Shown here one piece after another: positions 25,347 to 33,179 of a stretch of DNA of 37,447 nt. Origin of the DNA: an uncultured Candidatus Saccharibacteria bacterium (GTDB lineage: Bacteria > Patescibacteriota > Saccharimonadia > Saccharimonadales > Saccharimonadaceae). Made by a program: the position numbers and the translations under genes. The notes under the pieces are model-generated. The model was given only the letters and a program-made list of their open reading frames with translations. It was not told the DNA's origin and ran no database searches. Within the stretch, counting starts at the first letter, position 1, and every line of letters begins with the position of its first letter. The stretch spans positions 1 to 37,447 of the forward strand of contig CAMZEB010000008.1 in assembly GCA_947305705.1 (NCBI GenBank), read 5' to 3'.

Positions 25347-26921
25347 TTATCCTAGGATATTATTAATGCGTCCAGCACGCTTAGCTATTTCTATCAAGAA
25401 GGAGCGATCGGGACTGTCGGCACTAATTTCCTGCCCAATGTTCAAACTCATTATTTCGGCCTCACATCGCAATAACCAATCTTGTAACTTAATCATTGTA
25501 TCGTTTTTCTCGATATCATAATAATGACTTTGCGAATCTGTCCAGGCTTCGCTTCTATTGCGGGCCTCTTCATAAAAATCTTCACTAACCGGACGCTTCT
25601 TACCATAAAGCTCCTTCGCTTCAGAGCTGCTCATATTAACTGCTTCGCAAATATATTTCGACATATAAGATTGGGCGATTCTAAGATGGCTGAGCGTTGC
25701 TTTCTGAGCTTCGTCTACATCACTAGCATCTATACAAGAAATTGTTTCGCCAATAGAAGTCGCCAAAGCAACCAAATTACGCGCATTAGGGCGACGATTT
25801 TTGAGAACTTCTTTGGATATATAATTTGTCGTAAGTGATTCAGTCAATGTGCCACGTTCAACGTCAGTATATCCTAACGGGGTGCCTACGCGAAATTCAT
25901 TTGTAGCACCAGCGATATGCCTGTATCCAACTTTCTTTCCGTTTTTCTTGATTGGCGCAAAACGGTCGAGTAGACGACTACTGATTGGTTGAACCCAAGC
26001 CACCGACTGTCTCCTTTCTTTTGCCTCTTCGGCATCAATGGCGTCGAATTTAGCGTAATAGAAGCACAGATAATTGATTTCTTCTATGTCGCCATAAGTG
26101 TATGGGCCATATGCAAAAGTATATCTTTCGTCGCCAAATGATTCTAAAAATTCATCTACTGTAATATCTTCAACTGGAATGCCTAACATACGGCCTAACT
26201 CCTCTTCAGAATATGGAATATCGTCGTAAGAGAGACGGTTGGGCTCGGTGACCATATCTTTGTATGAGGCTATATGCACATCTTTATGTTCATCTAGATA
26301 GATTGCTTTAATATCGCATGGTAAATCTGTTCTGACTCTGCCTTTTTCGTATGCGTTATATTTGGTCGTGATGTAATCAAGGAATCTTTCTTGACTTGGC
26401 GACCAGGAACGTTCTAGTCTGACGCCACGGCGTATTTTGCTGACAAGATTAGCAATGTCTTCTATTTTCTGATTAATGATGGACTCATCTGAGTCGTGCA
26501 CGTAATTATAAACTGATTCGGCTTCGGTCGGCGTCATTACGTCGCTTACTAGGCCATAACGGTCGAGTGCATCTGATAATTTTTCCTGTCTCTCGGATAA
26601 TTCTCCTCTTTCGCGTAGCGCTCCAATTATTTCGTATTGTTCTAAGTGCTCAATTTCGCGAAGCGAAGTGCTAATTTCCTCGATTCGTGATTGTGGAAGA
26701 AAGCTTTTAGCGCAAGTCAGAGAAGCTTCTAGCGTATCGGAAGTCTGTCTTTGATACTGATCATAACTAAGCTCTGTACTCTCGCTGGGTGCTATTTCGG
26801 CGTTGGCTTCTTCAGAAACGCCGAAGTCGCTCATGAGCTGACTCCAATCGTCGTTAGTATTGTTCAAAGAAGTGTCGTTGTCGCCGGGGTTAATTGGCGA
26901 GTTGATCTTATGGTCGTCCAT
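25347..26921 (-). CDS. Unrecognised 524-residue protein, partner of the coiled-coil protein
   Basis: A soluble protein with an acidic, Asn/Ser-rich and probably disordered N-terminus (about 1-55), then mostly helical sequence. Noticeable segments are EISTSLREIEHLEQYEIIGALRERGELSERQEKLSDAL in a helix-turn-helix-like pair near 80-120, an aromatic stretch FAYGPYTYGDIEEINYLCFYYAKF near 270-290, and a C-terminal helical domain. No catalytic motif or family was recognised. It leads the two-gene operon with weak AAGGA 12 nt before the ATG. Confidence 0.7.
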   Translation of the reverse strand: MDDHKINSPINPGDNDTSLNNTNDDWSQLMSDFGVSEEANAEIAPSESTELSYDQYQRQTSDTLEASLTCAKSFLPQSRIEEISTSLREIEHLEQYEIIGALRERGELSERQEKLSDALDRYGLVSDVMTPTEAESVYNYVHDSDESIINQKIEDIANLVSKIRRGVRLERSWSPSQERFLDYITTKYNAYEKGRVRTDLPCDIKAIYLDEHKDVHIASYKDMVTEPNRLSYDDIPYSEEELGRMLGIPVEDITVDEFLESFGDERYTFAYGPYTYGDIEEINYLCFYYAKFDAIDAEEAKERRQSVAWVQPISSRLLDRFAPIKKNGKKVGYRHIAGATNEFRVGTPLGYTDVERGTLTESLTTNYISKEVLKNRRPNARNLVALATSIGETISCIDASDVDEAQKATLSHLRIAQSYMSKYICEAVNMSSSEAKELYGKKRPVSEDFYEEARNRSEAWTDSQSHYYDIEKNDTMIKLQDWLLRCEAEIMSLNIGQEISADSPDRSFLIEIAKRAGRINNILG

Positions 26922-26945
26922 TTTCTATTTAAAATCCTTACGTAT

Positions 26946-26951
26946 ATAATA
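26946..26951 (-). promoter_or_regulatory. Probable -10 box (TGC TATTAT) of the 524/1161 operon
   Basis: The minus strand reads TGCTATTAT about 24 nt before ATG 26921, which would give a short leader containing AAGGA. Unlike the leaderless genes nearby, the start is not at the -10 spacing. Confidence 0.45.
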
Positions 26952-26990
26952 GCATAATTGGTATTACTTTTTCGCCTACGTTAAGACATA

Positions 26991-27017
26991 AAAAAGAATC
27001 GCTTAGTCGCGATCCTT
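26991..27017 (-). terminator. Intrinsic terminator of the TsaC/Sua5-like gene
   Basis: On the minus strand GGATCGC pairs with GCGATTC (one G-U), followed by TTTTTT. It begins right at the stop codon of the gene at 27018. Confidence 0.8.
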
Positions 27018-27605
27018 TTAGAAGTGCACAATTAGTAATCCACCGGCACGGATTTGGCGCGGCTCATCGGCCGACCAATCGATAATTGTACTCGGCAAAC
27101 TGCCGCCAGCTTTGCCACGCACAATCCCGTCAATACTCTTGATACGCGTTTCGACTTCACTAGAATGCATGCAAGGCTGTTCGCCGCGTGGATTCGCACT
27201 TGTTACGAGGAGCGGACCAGTTTCTTCCATTAACTTCAGCATATAATCATTTGCCGGAATCCTAATCCCAACCGTGTCAAAGTTATTGAAATAAACATGC
27301 TGGAAATCCGCATTTTTACGAAGAATCAAAGTTAATTCGCCAGGGAAATAATGGCGCGCTAAACGCATTTGGCGATGATTGATTTCGGCGTAATCCTTAA
27401 TACTTTTAACGCTCGGAACCATAATTGTTAATACTTTTCCGCTATCGACTGCGCGGTCTTTAAGAGTGAGTAACTTCAAGATTGCAGCCTCGTTATTTAG
27501 GCTAACTGCCAGACCGTAGACTGTCTCTGTTGGGACGGCCAAAATGCCACCTTTTTTAAGGATTTTTGCCGCACCAGATTTATTAGTCTGAGAAATTAAC
27601 TCCAT
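27018..27605 (-). CDS. L-threonylcarbamoyladenylate synthase (TsaC/Sua5 family)
   Basis: A 195-residue enzyme that makes threonylcarbamoyl-AMP for t6A in tRNA. Signature segments: KGGILAVPTETVYGLA at about 17-33, KVLTIMVPSV, WFPGELTLIL-type stretch (HYFPGELTLILRK), GIRIPAN, LVTSANPRGE, and STIIDW. It has only the catalytic domain, like TsaC, without the Sua5 extension. A TATAAT box lies 8 nt before the ATG; the 8 nt include GGAAGGA, so it may be leaderless or have a 1-2 nt leader. Divergent from gpmI. Confidence 0.9.
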   Translation of the reverse strand: MELISQTNKSGAAKILKKGGILAVPTETVYGLAVSLNNEAAILKLLTLKDRAVDSGKVLTIMVPSVKSIKDYAEINHRQMRLARHYFPGELTLILRKNADFQHVYFNNFDTVGIRIPANDYMLKLMEETGPLLVTSANPRGEQPCMHSSEVETRIKSIDGIVRGKAGGSLPSTIIDWSADEPRQIRAGGLLIVHF

Positions 27606-27613
27606 ATCCTTCC

Positions 27614-27619
27614 ATTATA
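27614..27619 (-). promoter_or_regulatory. -10 box (TGC TATAAT) of the TsaC/Sua5-like gene
   Basis: TGCTATAAT on the minus strand, 8 nt before ATG 27605. Confidence 0.6.
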
Positions 27620-27668
27620 GCACATTTTGCATAAAAAGTCAAGAGCATAAGCACTTTGCGCTAAGTGG

Positions 27669-27674
27669 TATAAT
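27669..27674 (+). promoter_or_regulatory. -10 box (TGG TATAAT) of gpmI, leaderless
   Basis: TGGTATAAT ends 6 nt before ATG 27681. An ATG at 27675 also opens the frame but would lie within the 6-nt gap, before the predicted transcript start. Confidence 0.65.
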
Positions 27675-27680
27675 ATGCTT

Positions 27681-29267
27681 ATGGATAAAAAGAATCTTCA
27701 CTATGATGGACCAGTTGTATTAGTTGTTTTAGATGGAGTTGGCATTCGCGAAGATTCTAGTTTTAATGCCGTCAAAAAGGCTCATCTCGAGACCTATAAT
27801 CATCTTATTGAGGATTATCCTTGCGCCGCTATTAATGCGAGTGGAAAATGGGTCGGCATCCCTGATGGCGACATGGGCAATAGCGAGGTGGGGCACAATG
27901 CTATTGGCGCCGGCGAGATTGTCCTCCAGCGTAGTGCCGCCGTCGAGGAGGCGATTATGGGCGGCAAAGCCTTTTCCGAGCCGGTTTGGCAGGACACGAT
28001 AAGGCAGGTCATCGACAATGATTCGACCCTGCATTTTATGGGTATTTTTAGTGATGGCAACGTCCATTCTAATATCGCTCACCTCGAGAAAATGCTCGAG
28101 CAGGCACACAATGACGGCGTTAAACGTATCCGTATTCATACATTGATTGATGGTCGTGATGTTCCGCCTCAGAGCGAGCCACGATATATCCAGCGCATCG
28201 AAAAATTCATCGAAAACCTCGGCAGTCCGGATTATAGGATTGCGAGCGGCGGCGGTCGCATGACGATTACTTGTGATCGCTACGAAAATGATTGGGGCAT
28301 GGTCGAGCAGGGCTGGCGCACGCACGTCCTAGGCGAGGGGCGCCAATTCGCAAACGCCACCGAGGCAGTAGAGACCTATCGCAAAGAGCAGCCTGGCCTC
28401 CAGGATCAATATATGCCTGCCTTCGTTATCGCCGAAGATGGCAGGGCAATCGGTACGATTAATGACGGCGACGCTTTGATCTATCTTGATTTTCGTGCTG
28501 ACCGCGCGATTGAGATAACCCAGGCCTTTACTTACAATGATTTTCCGCATTTTGATCGTATCCGCCGCCCAGATGTTCGCTTTGTTGGTATGACGGAATA
28601 TAACGAGGATCTTCACGTCCCACAATATACGCTTGTTTCGACGCCTGTTTTTGAGCATACTTTGACGAAACATTTGTCAAATAATGGCATCCGCCAGTAC
28701 GCCATCTCCGAAACTGTAAAATATGGCCATATTACCTATTATTTCAATGGCAATTCCTACGACGTGCCATCTGGCGAAGTCGAGGAGGAAGTCCCTTCGT
28801 ACAAGGAGCCGTTCAATACTCGACCATGGATGAAGTCGGCCGAAATTACCGATAAACTCATCGCGGCTATCGAGAGTGGCAACTACGATTTCCTGCGCAT
28901 CAATTATCCTGGCGGCGATATGGTCGGGCATTTTGGTGAGCTCGAGCCAACGATTATTGCGATGGAGGCAATCGATATTTGTCTGAAGCGTATCGTAGAG
29001 GCTGTTAATAAAGCTGGCGGCATAACAATCGTTACTGCTGACCACGGCAATGCAGAGGAGCTGATTGACGAGCAGGGCAACCCGAAGACTTCGCATACCA
29101 CGAACAAAGTTCCATTCGCTCTTGTCGATGAAACGGAGAACCGCAATAAATATAAGTTGGCTGACGGTGAATTTGGGCTCGCAAATATCGCCTCGACCAT
29201 CGCCGAATTGCTAGGCGTTGAGCCGAACGCAGCTTGGCTACCGCCAATTATTGTAAAAACTGCCTAG
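27681..29267 (+). CDS. gpmI: 2,3-bisphosphoglycerate-independent phosphoglycerate mutase
   Basis: A 528-residue glycolytic enzyme that interconverts 3- and 2-phosphoglycerate. VVLVVLDGVG holds the first metal Asp18; the phospho-acceptor is Ser68 in GNSEVGH; HTLIDGRDVPP, ITCDRYENDWG, YLDFRADRA and TADHGNAEEL complete the active site. Length matches the family. The start follows the promoter position. galU begins 21 nt downstream, and carries a -10-like TAAAAT of its own. Confidence 0.96.
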   Translation: MDKKNLHYDGPVVLVVLDGVGIREDSSFNAVKKAHLETYNHLIEDYPCAAINASGKWVGIPDGDMGNSEVGHNAIGAGEIVLQRSAAVEEAIMGGKAFSEPVWQDTIRQVIDNDSTLHFMGIFSDGNVHSNIAHLEKMLEQAHNDGVKRIRIHTLIDGRDVPPQSEPRYIQRIEKFIENLGSPDYRIASGGGRMTITCDRYENDWGMVEQGWRTHVLGEGRQFANATEAVETYRKEQPGLQDQYMPAFVIAEDGRAIGTINDGDALIYLDFRADRAIEITQAFTYNDFPHFDRIRRPDVRFVGMTEYNEDLHVPQYTLVSTPVFEHTLTKHLSNNGIRQYAISETVKYGHITYYFNGNSYDVPSGEVEEEVPSYKEPFNTRPWMKSAEITDKLIAAIESGNYDFLRINYPGGDMVGHFGELEPTIIAMEAIDICLKRIVEAVNKAGGITIVTADHGNAEELIDEQGNPKTSHTTNKVPFALVDETENRNKYKLADGEFGLANIASTIAELLGVEPNAAWLPPIIVKTA

Positions 29268-29288
29268 AAACGTTAAAATAACGGTATT

Positions 29289-30128
29289 ATGCAGATCAAA
29301 AAAGCTATCATTCCAGTTGCGGGTTGGGGCACTCGCCGCTTACCAATTACAAAAGTTATTGAGAAGGCTATGCTTCCAATCGGCAACCGTCCGCTTGCGG
29401 ATTATGTCGTTGAAGATTGCGCCAAGGCTGGTATCGAGGATGTCTATATCGTCATTGATGAAAAGCCATTTTCTCAGATCAAGGCTTATTATGAAGAAAA
29501 CGAAAAGTTAAACAAGTATCTCGTCGCACGTGGCAAGGCTGATAAGGTTTCACTCGCAAACACTCAACGCCCAGGTATGACGATTCATTTTTATTGTCAG
29601 AAAGATGTTGATGCTCGCTACGGTTCAGCTTGCCCAGTGGCACAGGTCGTGGAAGAGTTCGGCATCGACGAGCCGACAGTAGTCCTAATGGGTGATGATT
29701 TTATCTATAATGCCGATGGTTCCTCAGATCTAGTTCGTCTTATGGAATGCGTCAAAGATTTAACCGACTCTGCGATGCTCGCAACCGAGATCGATCCGAA
29801 CGATGTTGAAAAATACGGCGTATTAAAGGTTGACGATGGTATTTTGACGGGCATTTATGAGAAGCCAAAGAAAGAAGAAGCGCCAAGCAATCTCATCAAT
29901 ATCAGCAAATACATTATGTCGCCTGCGCTTTTGAAGCGTGTTGTCGATTATTGTCACGAAAACGATTTTGGCCCTGGCGATCAGGAGTATCTCATTACTG
30001 ACCCAATTATCGACCATATCAAAGCTGGCGAGAAGATTTATGTGAAGCCAATTCAGGGCGAATACCTTGATGGCGGTTCTGCCGAAGGCTGGCTTCACGC
30101 GAATAATGTAGTTTGCGGAAATAAATAA
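29289..30128 (+). CDS. galU: UTP-glucose-1-phosphate uridylyltransferase (GalU-like)
   Basis: A 279-residue nucleotidyltransferase that makes UDP-glucose for surface polysaccharide. The N-terminal signature is PVAGWGTRRLPITKVIEKAM, where GalU usually has GLGTR.LPATKA.PKEM, so the Pro-Lys-Glu is Glu-Lys-Ala here. VLMGDDFIYN, KYGVLKVDDG and YLDGGSAEGWLHANN fit the family. A TAAAAT box lies 9 nt before the ATG, so the leader would be 2-3 nt at most. DUF167 overlaps its stop by one base. Confidence 0.9.
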   Translation: MQIKKAIIPVAGWGTRRLPITKVIEKAMLPIGNRPLADYVVEDCAKAGIEDVYIVIDEKPFSQIKAYYEENEKLNKYLVARGKADKVSLANTQRPGMTIHFYCQKDVDARYGSACPVAQVVEEFGIDEPTVVLMGDDFIYNADGSSDLVRLMECVKDLTDSAMLATEIDPNDVEKYGVLKVDDGILTGIYEKPKKEEAPSNLINISKYIMSPALLKRVVDYCHENDFGPGDQEYLITDPIIDHIKAGEKIYVKPIQGEYLDGGSAEGWLHANNVVCGNK

Positions 30129-30346
30129 TGCGAATCTCTGTGCGCGTCAAACCTGGCACCAAGGGCGCGACGCGCCTTGAAAAACAACCGGACGGTAGCT
30201 ACGTCGCCTTTTTGCATGCGCGCGCTCACGACGGGGAAGCAAACAAGGCTCTGCTCGAGCTGATTTCTGACGAGTTTAAAGCACCGAAGACTCAGATCGA
30301 AATTGTTGCCGGCGCCAAGTCACGCGACAAAGTAATTGAGTTATAA
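30128..30346 (+). CDS. DUF167 (YggU family) protein
   Basis: A 72-residue protein. VRVKPGTKGA, then LHARAHDGEANKALLELISD and a final IEIVAGAKSRDKVIEL are the full DUF167 pattern (V.V.P......G.AN..L...L.......I..G..SR.K.). The family function is unknown. TAATG overlap with galU indicates co-translation. Confidence 0.88.
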   Translation: MRISVRVKPGTKGATRLEKQPDGSYVAFLHARAHDGEANKALLELISDEFKAPKTQIEIVAGAKSRDKVIEL

Positions 30347-30449
30347 TAAACCGCTGATAGCCTATTTATTTTGCCACATTTTCTAAAATGTGCCAAATAT
30401 AACATACTTACGCTTGGTGGATGACATGAGTTAGATTTTAATTATTCTC

Positions 30450-30890
30450 ATGAATAATCATTCGCATCTTAGAAAAATCGCAGATGAAATGCGGAATCAT
30501 AACACTGAGGAAGCTTGCCTTTATAGTGAGCTATTTTCTGGTCGTTCGCGTATAATTAGACTCCCTATAAATGACAATTTGGTTGGTGGCTATGGGTGAC
30601 TAATGATTCAGTGGAGTTATATTGCGCATATGGATAATTCTGGGCATTTCGATGGAAAATCTCACGGAGCTAGAGGCCATAGAGATGAGTCGCCACTTTC
30701 TGTGAGAGATATCTTGAAAATACCTACATTTTTTCGTGGCGCAAGCCAGCGTGTTTGTATTTGTCGAGGACAAAAATATGGACTCTGAAGGTATTCCATT
30801 GACTGTGAAAATATACGGGTTGTCGTAGAGATTATGAAAGACGGAAAATCTTTGAACCTGGTCACGGCTTTCAGAATAAACAAAAAATAG
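30450..30890 (+). pseudogene. Broken BECR-type nuclease gene (phage/toxin-like), two in-frame UGA
   Basis: One frame reads from ATG 30450 to TAG 30888-30890 as 146 codons, interrupted by TGA at 30597-30599 and 30786-30788. The pieces make sense together: a helical start, then SYIAHM, SHGARGHRDESPLSVRDI followed by LKIPTFFRG, and finally YSIDCENIRVVVEIMKDGK then LNLVTAFRINKK. The order resembles barnase-EndoU-ColicinE5/D-RelE (BECR) nuclease domains of phage and polymorphic toxins. The last 34 residues could also be reached by a frameshift. UGA is a true stop elsewhere in this window, so decay is the simplest view. The 30347-30449 gap before it holds only a CACATTT/AAATGTG hairpin. Confidence 0.55.
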
Positions 30891-30903
30891 CCTTTCGGCT
30901 ATC
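30882..30903 (-). terminator. Intrinsic terminator between rarA and the nuclease remnant
   Basis: On the minus strand ATAGCC, loop GAAA, GGCTAT, then TTTTTT. It fits the small RNA and also rarA read-through. The TAG stop of the plus-strand remnant lies inside the stem. Confidence 0.85.
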
Positions 30904-30963
30904 TTGTTCAATCGACGAATGTTGGACGAACCCACAATCGCCACGCCCGAAGCGATCGACTGC
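30882..30963 (-). ncRNA. Candidate small structured RNA beside rarA
   Basis: Predicted transcript of about 82 nt on the minus strand. CAGTCGA (30962-30956) pairs with TCGATTG (30915-30909) to close the fold. Inside are a C(UUCG)G hairpin (GCTTCGGGC) and a second UUCG hairpin (GGGTTCGTCC). It ends in the terminator hairpin at 30903-30882. An overlapping minus-strand frame exists but runs through the terminator and antisense to the nuclease remnant, so it is not treated as a gene. No RNA family recognised. Confidence 0.55.
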
Positions 30964-30969
30964 ATCTTT

Positions 30970-30998
30970 ATTATACGCAATAATAATACTAGTTGCAA
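30970..30998 (-). promoter_or_regulatory. Sigma70-type promoter of the small RNA
   Basis: On the minus strand TTGCAA (30993-30998), 17-nt spacer, TATAAT (30970-30975). It lies just after the rarA stop at 31012. Confidence 0.65.
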
Positions 30999-31011
30999 TA
31001 TTAGCGGTTTA

Positions 31012-32187
31012 TTACAGAATTTTTTCGTCTTTTATCTCGTCCGGCAGATAGTTCTTGTCGAGCTTGAAGCCAGCTTCCCATTTTTGACCTTCGCCAAAAC
31101 CGAGGTCTTTCATAAGTTTGGTTGGGGCATTGCGGAGCCAAATCGGCACGGGGAGCCCCATCGTGCGGCGCGCCAAATCCTGCGCCTTGAACCACGCGTC
31201 GGTCGTTTCGCGCGACTTCTTTGCCTTAGCTAAGGCCGTCACGACGTGCGCAAGGATTAGCCCGCTCTCTGGCATACCAATCCGCTCGACTGCCATAAAG
31301 GCATTGAGCGCGAGGTCGAGTGCGCCATTGCCAGCAAGTCCAATATCTTCAGAGGCAAAAATTACCATACGGCGCGCGACAAACTTCGGATCTTCGCCGG
31401 CATTCAGCATACGCGCAAGATAATAAAGTGCTGCATCGGCATCGCCGCCACGCATCGACTTGATAAATGCGGAAATATTGTCGTAATGGTTGTCGCCTTT
31501 CTTGTCATAACCCGGCACCTTACGGCCAGCCGCCTCGAGCACTTCTTGTACGCCGACTTTTTGCGAAAGACTAAGCGCAAGTTCAAGGTCGCCGAGAGCA
31601 GAGCGTGCATCGCCGCCCGAAAGTTCGGCAAGATAATCGATTGCGGCGGCCGACACGCGCTTCGTGGCCTTCTCGGCCTTAATCGCGCGCTTCAAAACCG
31701 TAATAATATTGTCTTTACTAAGGTGTTTTACGACCACGACACGGCTGCGCGATAACAGCGGGGAAATTACTTCAAAGCTCGGATTCTCAGTTGTAGCGCC
31801 AATCAGAGTAATCAGACCAGATTCAACGTGCGGCAAAAACGCATCCTGCTGCGCCTTATTAAAACGGTGAATTTCATCAACAAATAGCACCGTGCGCTGC
31901 TTGAGATTCCAGTTGCGCTTCGCCGCTTCGACGACTTTTTCGACGTCCTTTTTGCCGGCCGTAACTGCCGAAATCTCGACAAAATCCGCCTTGAACTCAT
32001 TCGCAATAATGCGCGCAAGCGTCGTCTTGCCAGTCCCTGGCGGGCCCCAGAAAATAATATTCACCGGCTCTTGCTTGCGGACAATCTCTGTCAAAATCTT
32101 GCCGTCGCCAATAATATCTTCTTGTCCCACTACCTCATCGAGCGACTTCGGTCGCATCCGTTCGGCGAGCGGGACTCTATTGTCCAT
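31012..32187 (-). CDS. rarA: Replication-associated recombination protein RarA (MgsA)
   Basis: A 391-residue clamp-loader-like AAA+ ATPase that works at stalled replication forks. N-terminal [20 protein letters not shown], Walker A GPPGTGKT (48-55), Walker [11 protein letters not shown], sensor [10 protein letters not shown], arginine-finger LLSRSRV, and the C-terminal tetramer domain with YLARML..GEDP.FVARR and FASEDIGLA. It starts 11 nt inside the end of the NUDIX gene with AAGGAG before it. The end is followed by the small-RNA promoter. Confidence 0.95.
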   Translation of the reverse strand: MDNRVPLAERMRPKSLDEVVGQEDIIGDGKILTEIVRKQEPVNIIFWGPPGTGKTTLARIIANEFKADFVEISAVTAGKKDVEKVVEAAKRNWNLKQRTVLFVDEIHRFNKAQQDAFLPHVESGLITLIGATTENPSFEVISPLLSRSRVVVVKHLSKDNIITVLKRAIKAEKATKRVSAAAIDYLAELSGGDARSALGDLELALSLSQKVGVQEVLEAAGRKVPGYDKKGDNHYDNISAFIKSMRGGDADAALYYLARMLNAGEDPKFVARRMVIFASEDIGLAGNGALDLALNAFMAVERIGMPESGLILAHVVTALAKAKKSRETTDAWFKAQDLARRTMGLPVPIWLRNAPTKLMKDLGFGEGQKWEAGFKLDKNYLPDEIKDEKIL

Positions 32188-33175
32188 ACTGCTCCTTTAG
32201 TACTTTTCGTGCGGCCCGCAAAATCGCAAGCTCGCGCGCAGTAAAGAATTTTGCCTGATAAATCATATCGGTCGTGTCGATTTTCTCAACGGCCGCAATC
32301 GCATCGTCAATCGTGTCAAACCATTCGAGCTCGAAACCATCCTCAATCTCATCCTCCATCAGCTGTGTGCCGACGAATTCGGTCGCGCGAGCGAGAAACG
32401 CATACGATACATTGAACTGCTCGAATTTGTGGCGAGTTTCGTGCGTATAGCCAAGCGGGCAGAGCGTCTCAATTTTCCAGCCAGCTTCCTCTAGTACTTC
32501 GCGATTTAACGCCTCGGAAATCAATTCACCCTCATCGATGCCGCCGCCAGGCAACTTATAATAGCCACGCTTACGCGCATTTATCAGTGCAATGCGGTAA
32601 TCTTTGTCGATCAGCACTGCGCGCGCGGCAGTCCGTGTTACGAAACTCCCCTCATCGCCGCTCTCTGGCATACCAAAGTCGCTATCGCGAAAATGCTCAA
32701 TACATTCTGCCGGCACAACATCGACGCGAAAATCGGTGAATGTATTGTTCTCGTTAAAATGAAAATATGCATCGATTTTATTACCGCGCAAGACCTCTGG
32801 CATCCAGTGCTCGTCGTCGCCCCACATCTTGTTGTATGGCAAATTCGTAATCGGATACCATTCGGGTTTAATTTCATCAGTCTCAATTGGCTCCCCCTCA
32901 AAATCCTCGCTCAAATAAACGTGCATCACGTCGGTTTCTGGCTCGCCCTTGAAATAGAGATCGCGAAAAACGACTTGGCCGACTTTCTCGCAAGATTTTA
33001 CGCGGATGCCGACTTCTTCAAAGGTTTCACGAATGGCGGCTTCACGCGTGGTTTCGCCCGGCTCAACTTTTCCTCCGGCGCCATTGATCTTACCCATACC
33101 GAAACCACGTTTTTTAACACCCAAAAGCAGCTTGCCGTCGCGTTTCAGAATCATCAAAGTTAGGTGTCGAATCAT
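32177..33175 (-). CDS. Fusion of two NUDIX hydrolase domains
   Basis: A 332-residue protein. The first NUDIX domain (about 1-150) has GGKVEPGE then REAAIRETFEEVGI; the KKRGFGMGKINGAGGK stretch resembles MTH1-type 8-oxo-dGTP hydrolases. The second domain (about 175-330) has GGGIDEGE then EALNREVLEEAGW. Both NUDIX boxes keep their essential Glu residues, so both may be active, probably on different nucleotides. Single-domain MutT proteins are the norm; this head-to-tail pair is less common. It lies in an operon with rarA and the PEP-synthase-like gene, 4 nt after the latter's stop. Confidence 0.9.
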   Translation of the reverse strand: MIRHLTLMILKRDGKLLLGVKKRGFGMGKINGAGGKVEPGETTREAAIRETFEEVGIRVKSCEKVGQVVFRDLYFKGEPETDVMHVYLSEDFEGEPIETDEIKPEWYPITNLPYNKMWGDDEHWMPEVLRGNKIDAYFHFNENNTFTDFRVDVVPAECIEHFRDSDFGMPESGDEGSFVTRTAARAVLIDKDYRIALINARKRGYYKLPGGGIDEGELISEALNREVLEEAGWKIETLCPLGYTHETRHKFEQFNVSYAFLARATEFVGTQLMEDEIEDGFELEWFDTIDDAIAAVEKIDTTDMIYQAKFFTARELAILRAARKVLKEQYGQ

Positions 33176-33179
33176 AGTT

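Noticed and set aside
27729-28325. Minus-strand frames of up to 198 codons across gpmI
   Set aside because: They are shadows of a fully recognisable gpmI gene; the regular codon use of that gene opens the opposite frames.
30450-30890. Evidence that the genome reads UGA as an amino acid
   Set aside because: Several intact genes here end in UGA at sensible places (for example at 34408 and in ATGA overlaps), and no other gene has internal UGA codons.
30600-30965. Minus-strand frame of about 122 codons with TATAAT 4 nt before an ATG
   Set aside because: It passes through an intrinsic terminator and is antisense to recognisable nuclease-like sequence. A small RNA explains the promoter better.
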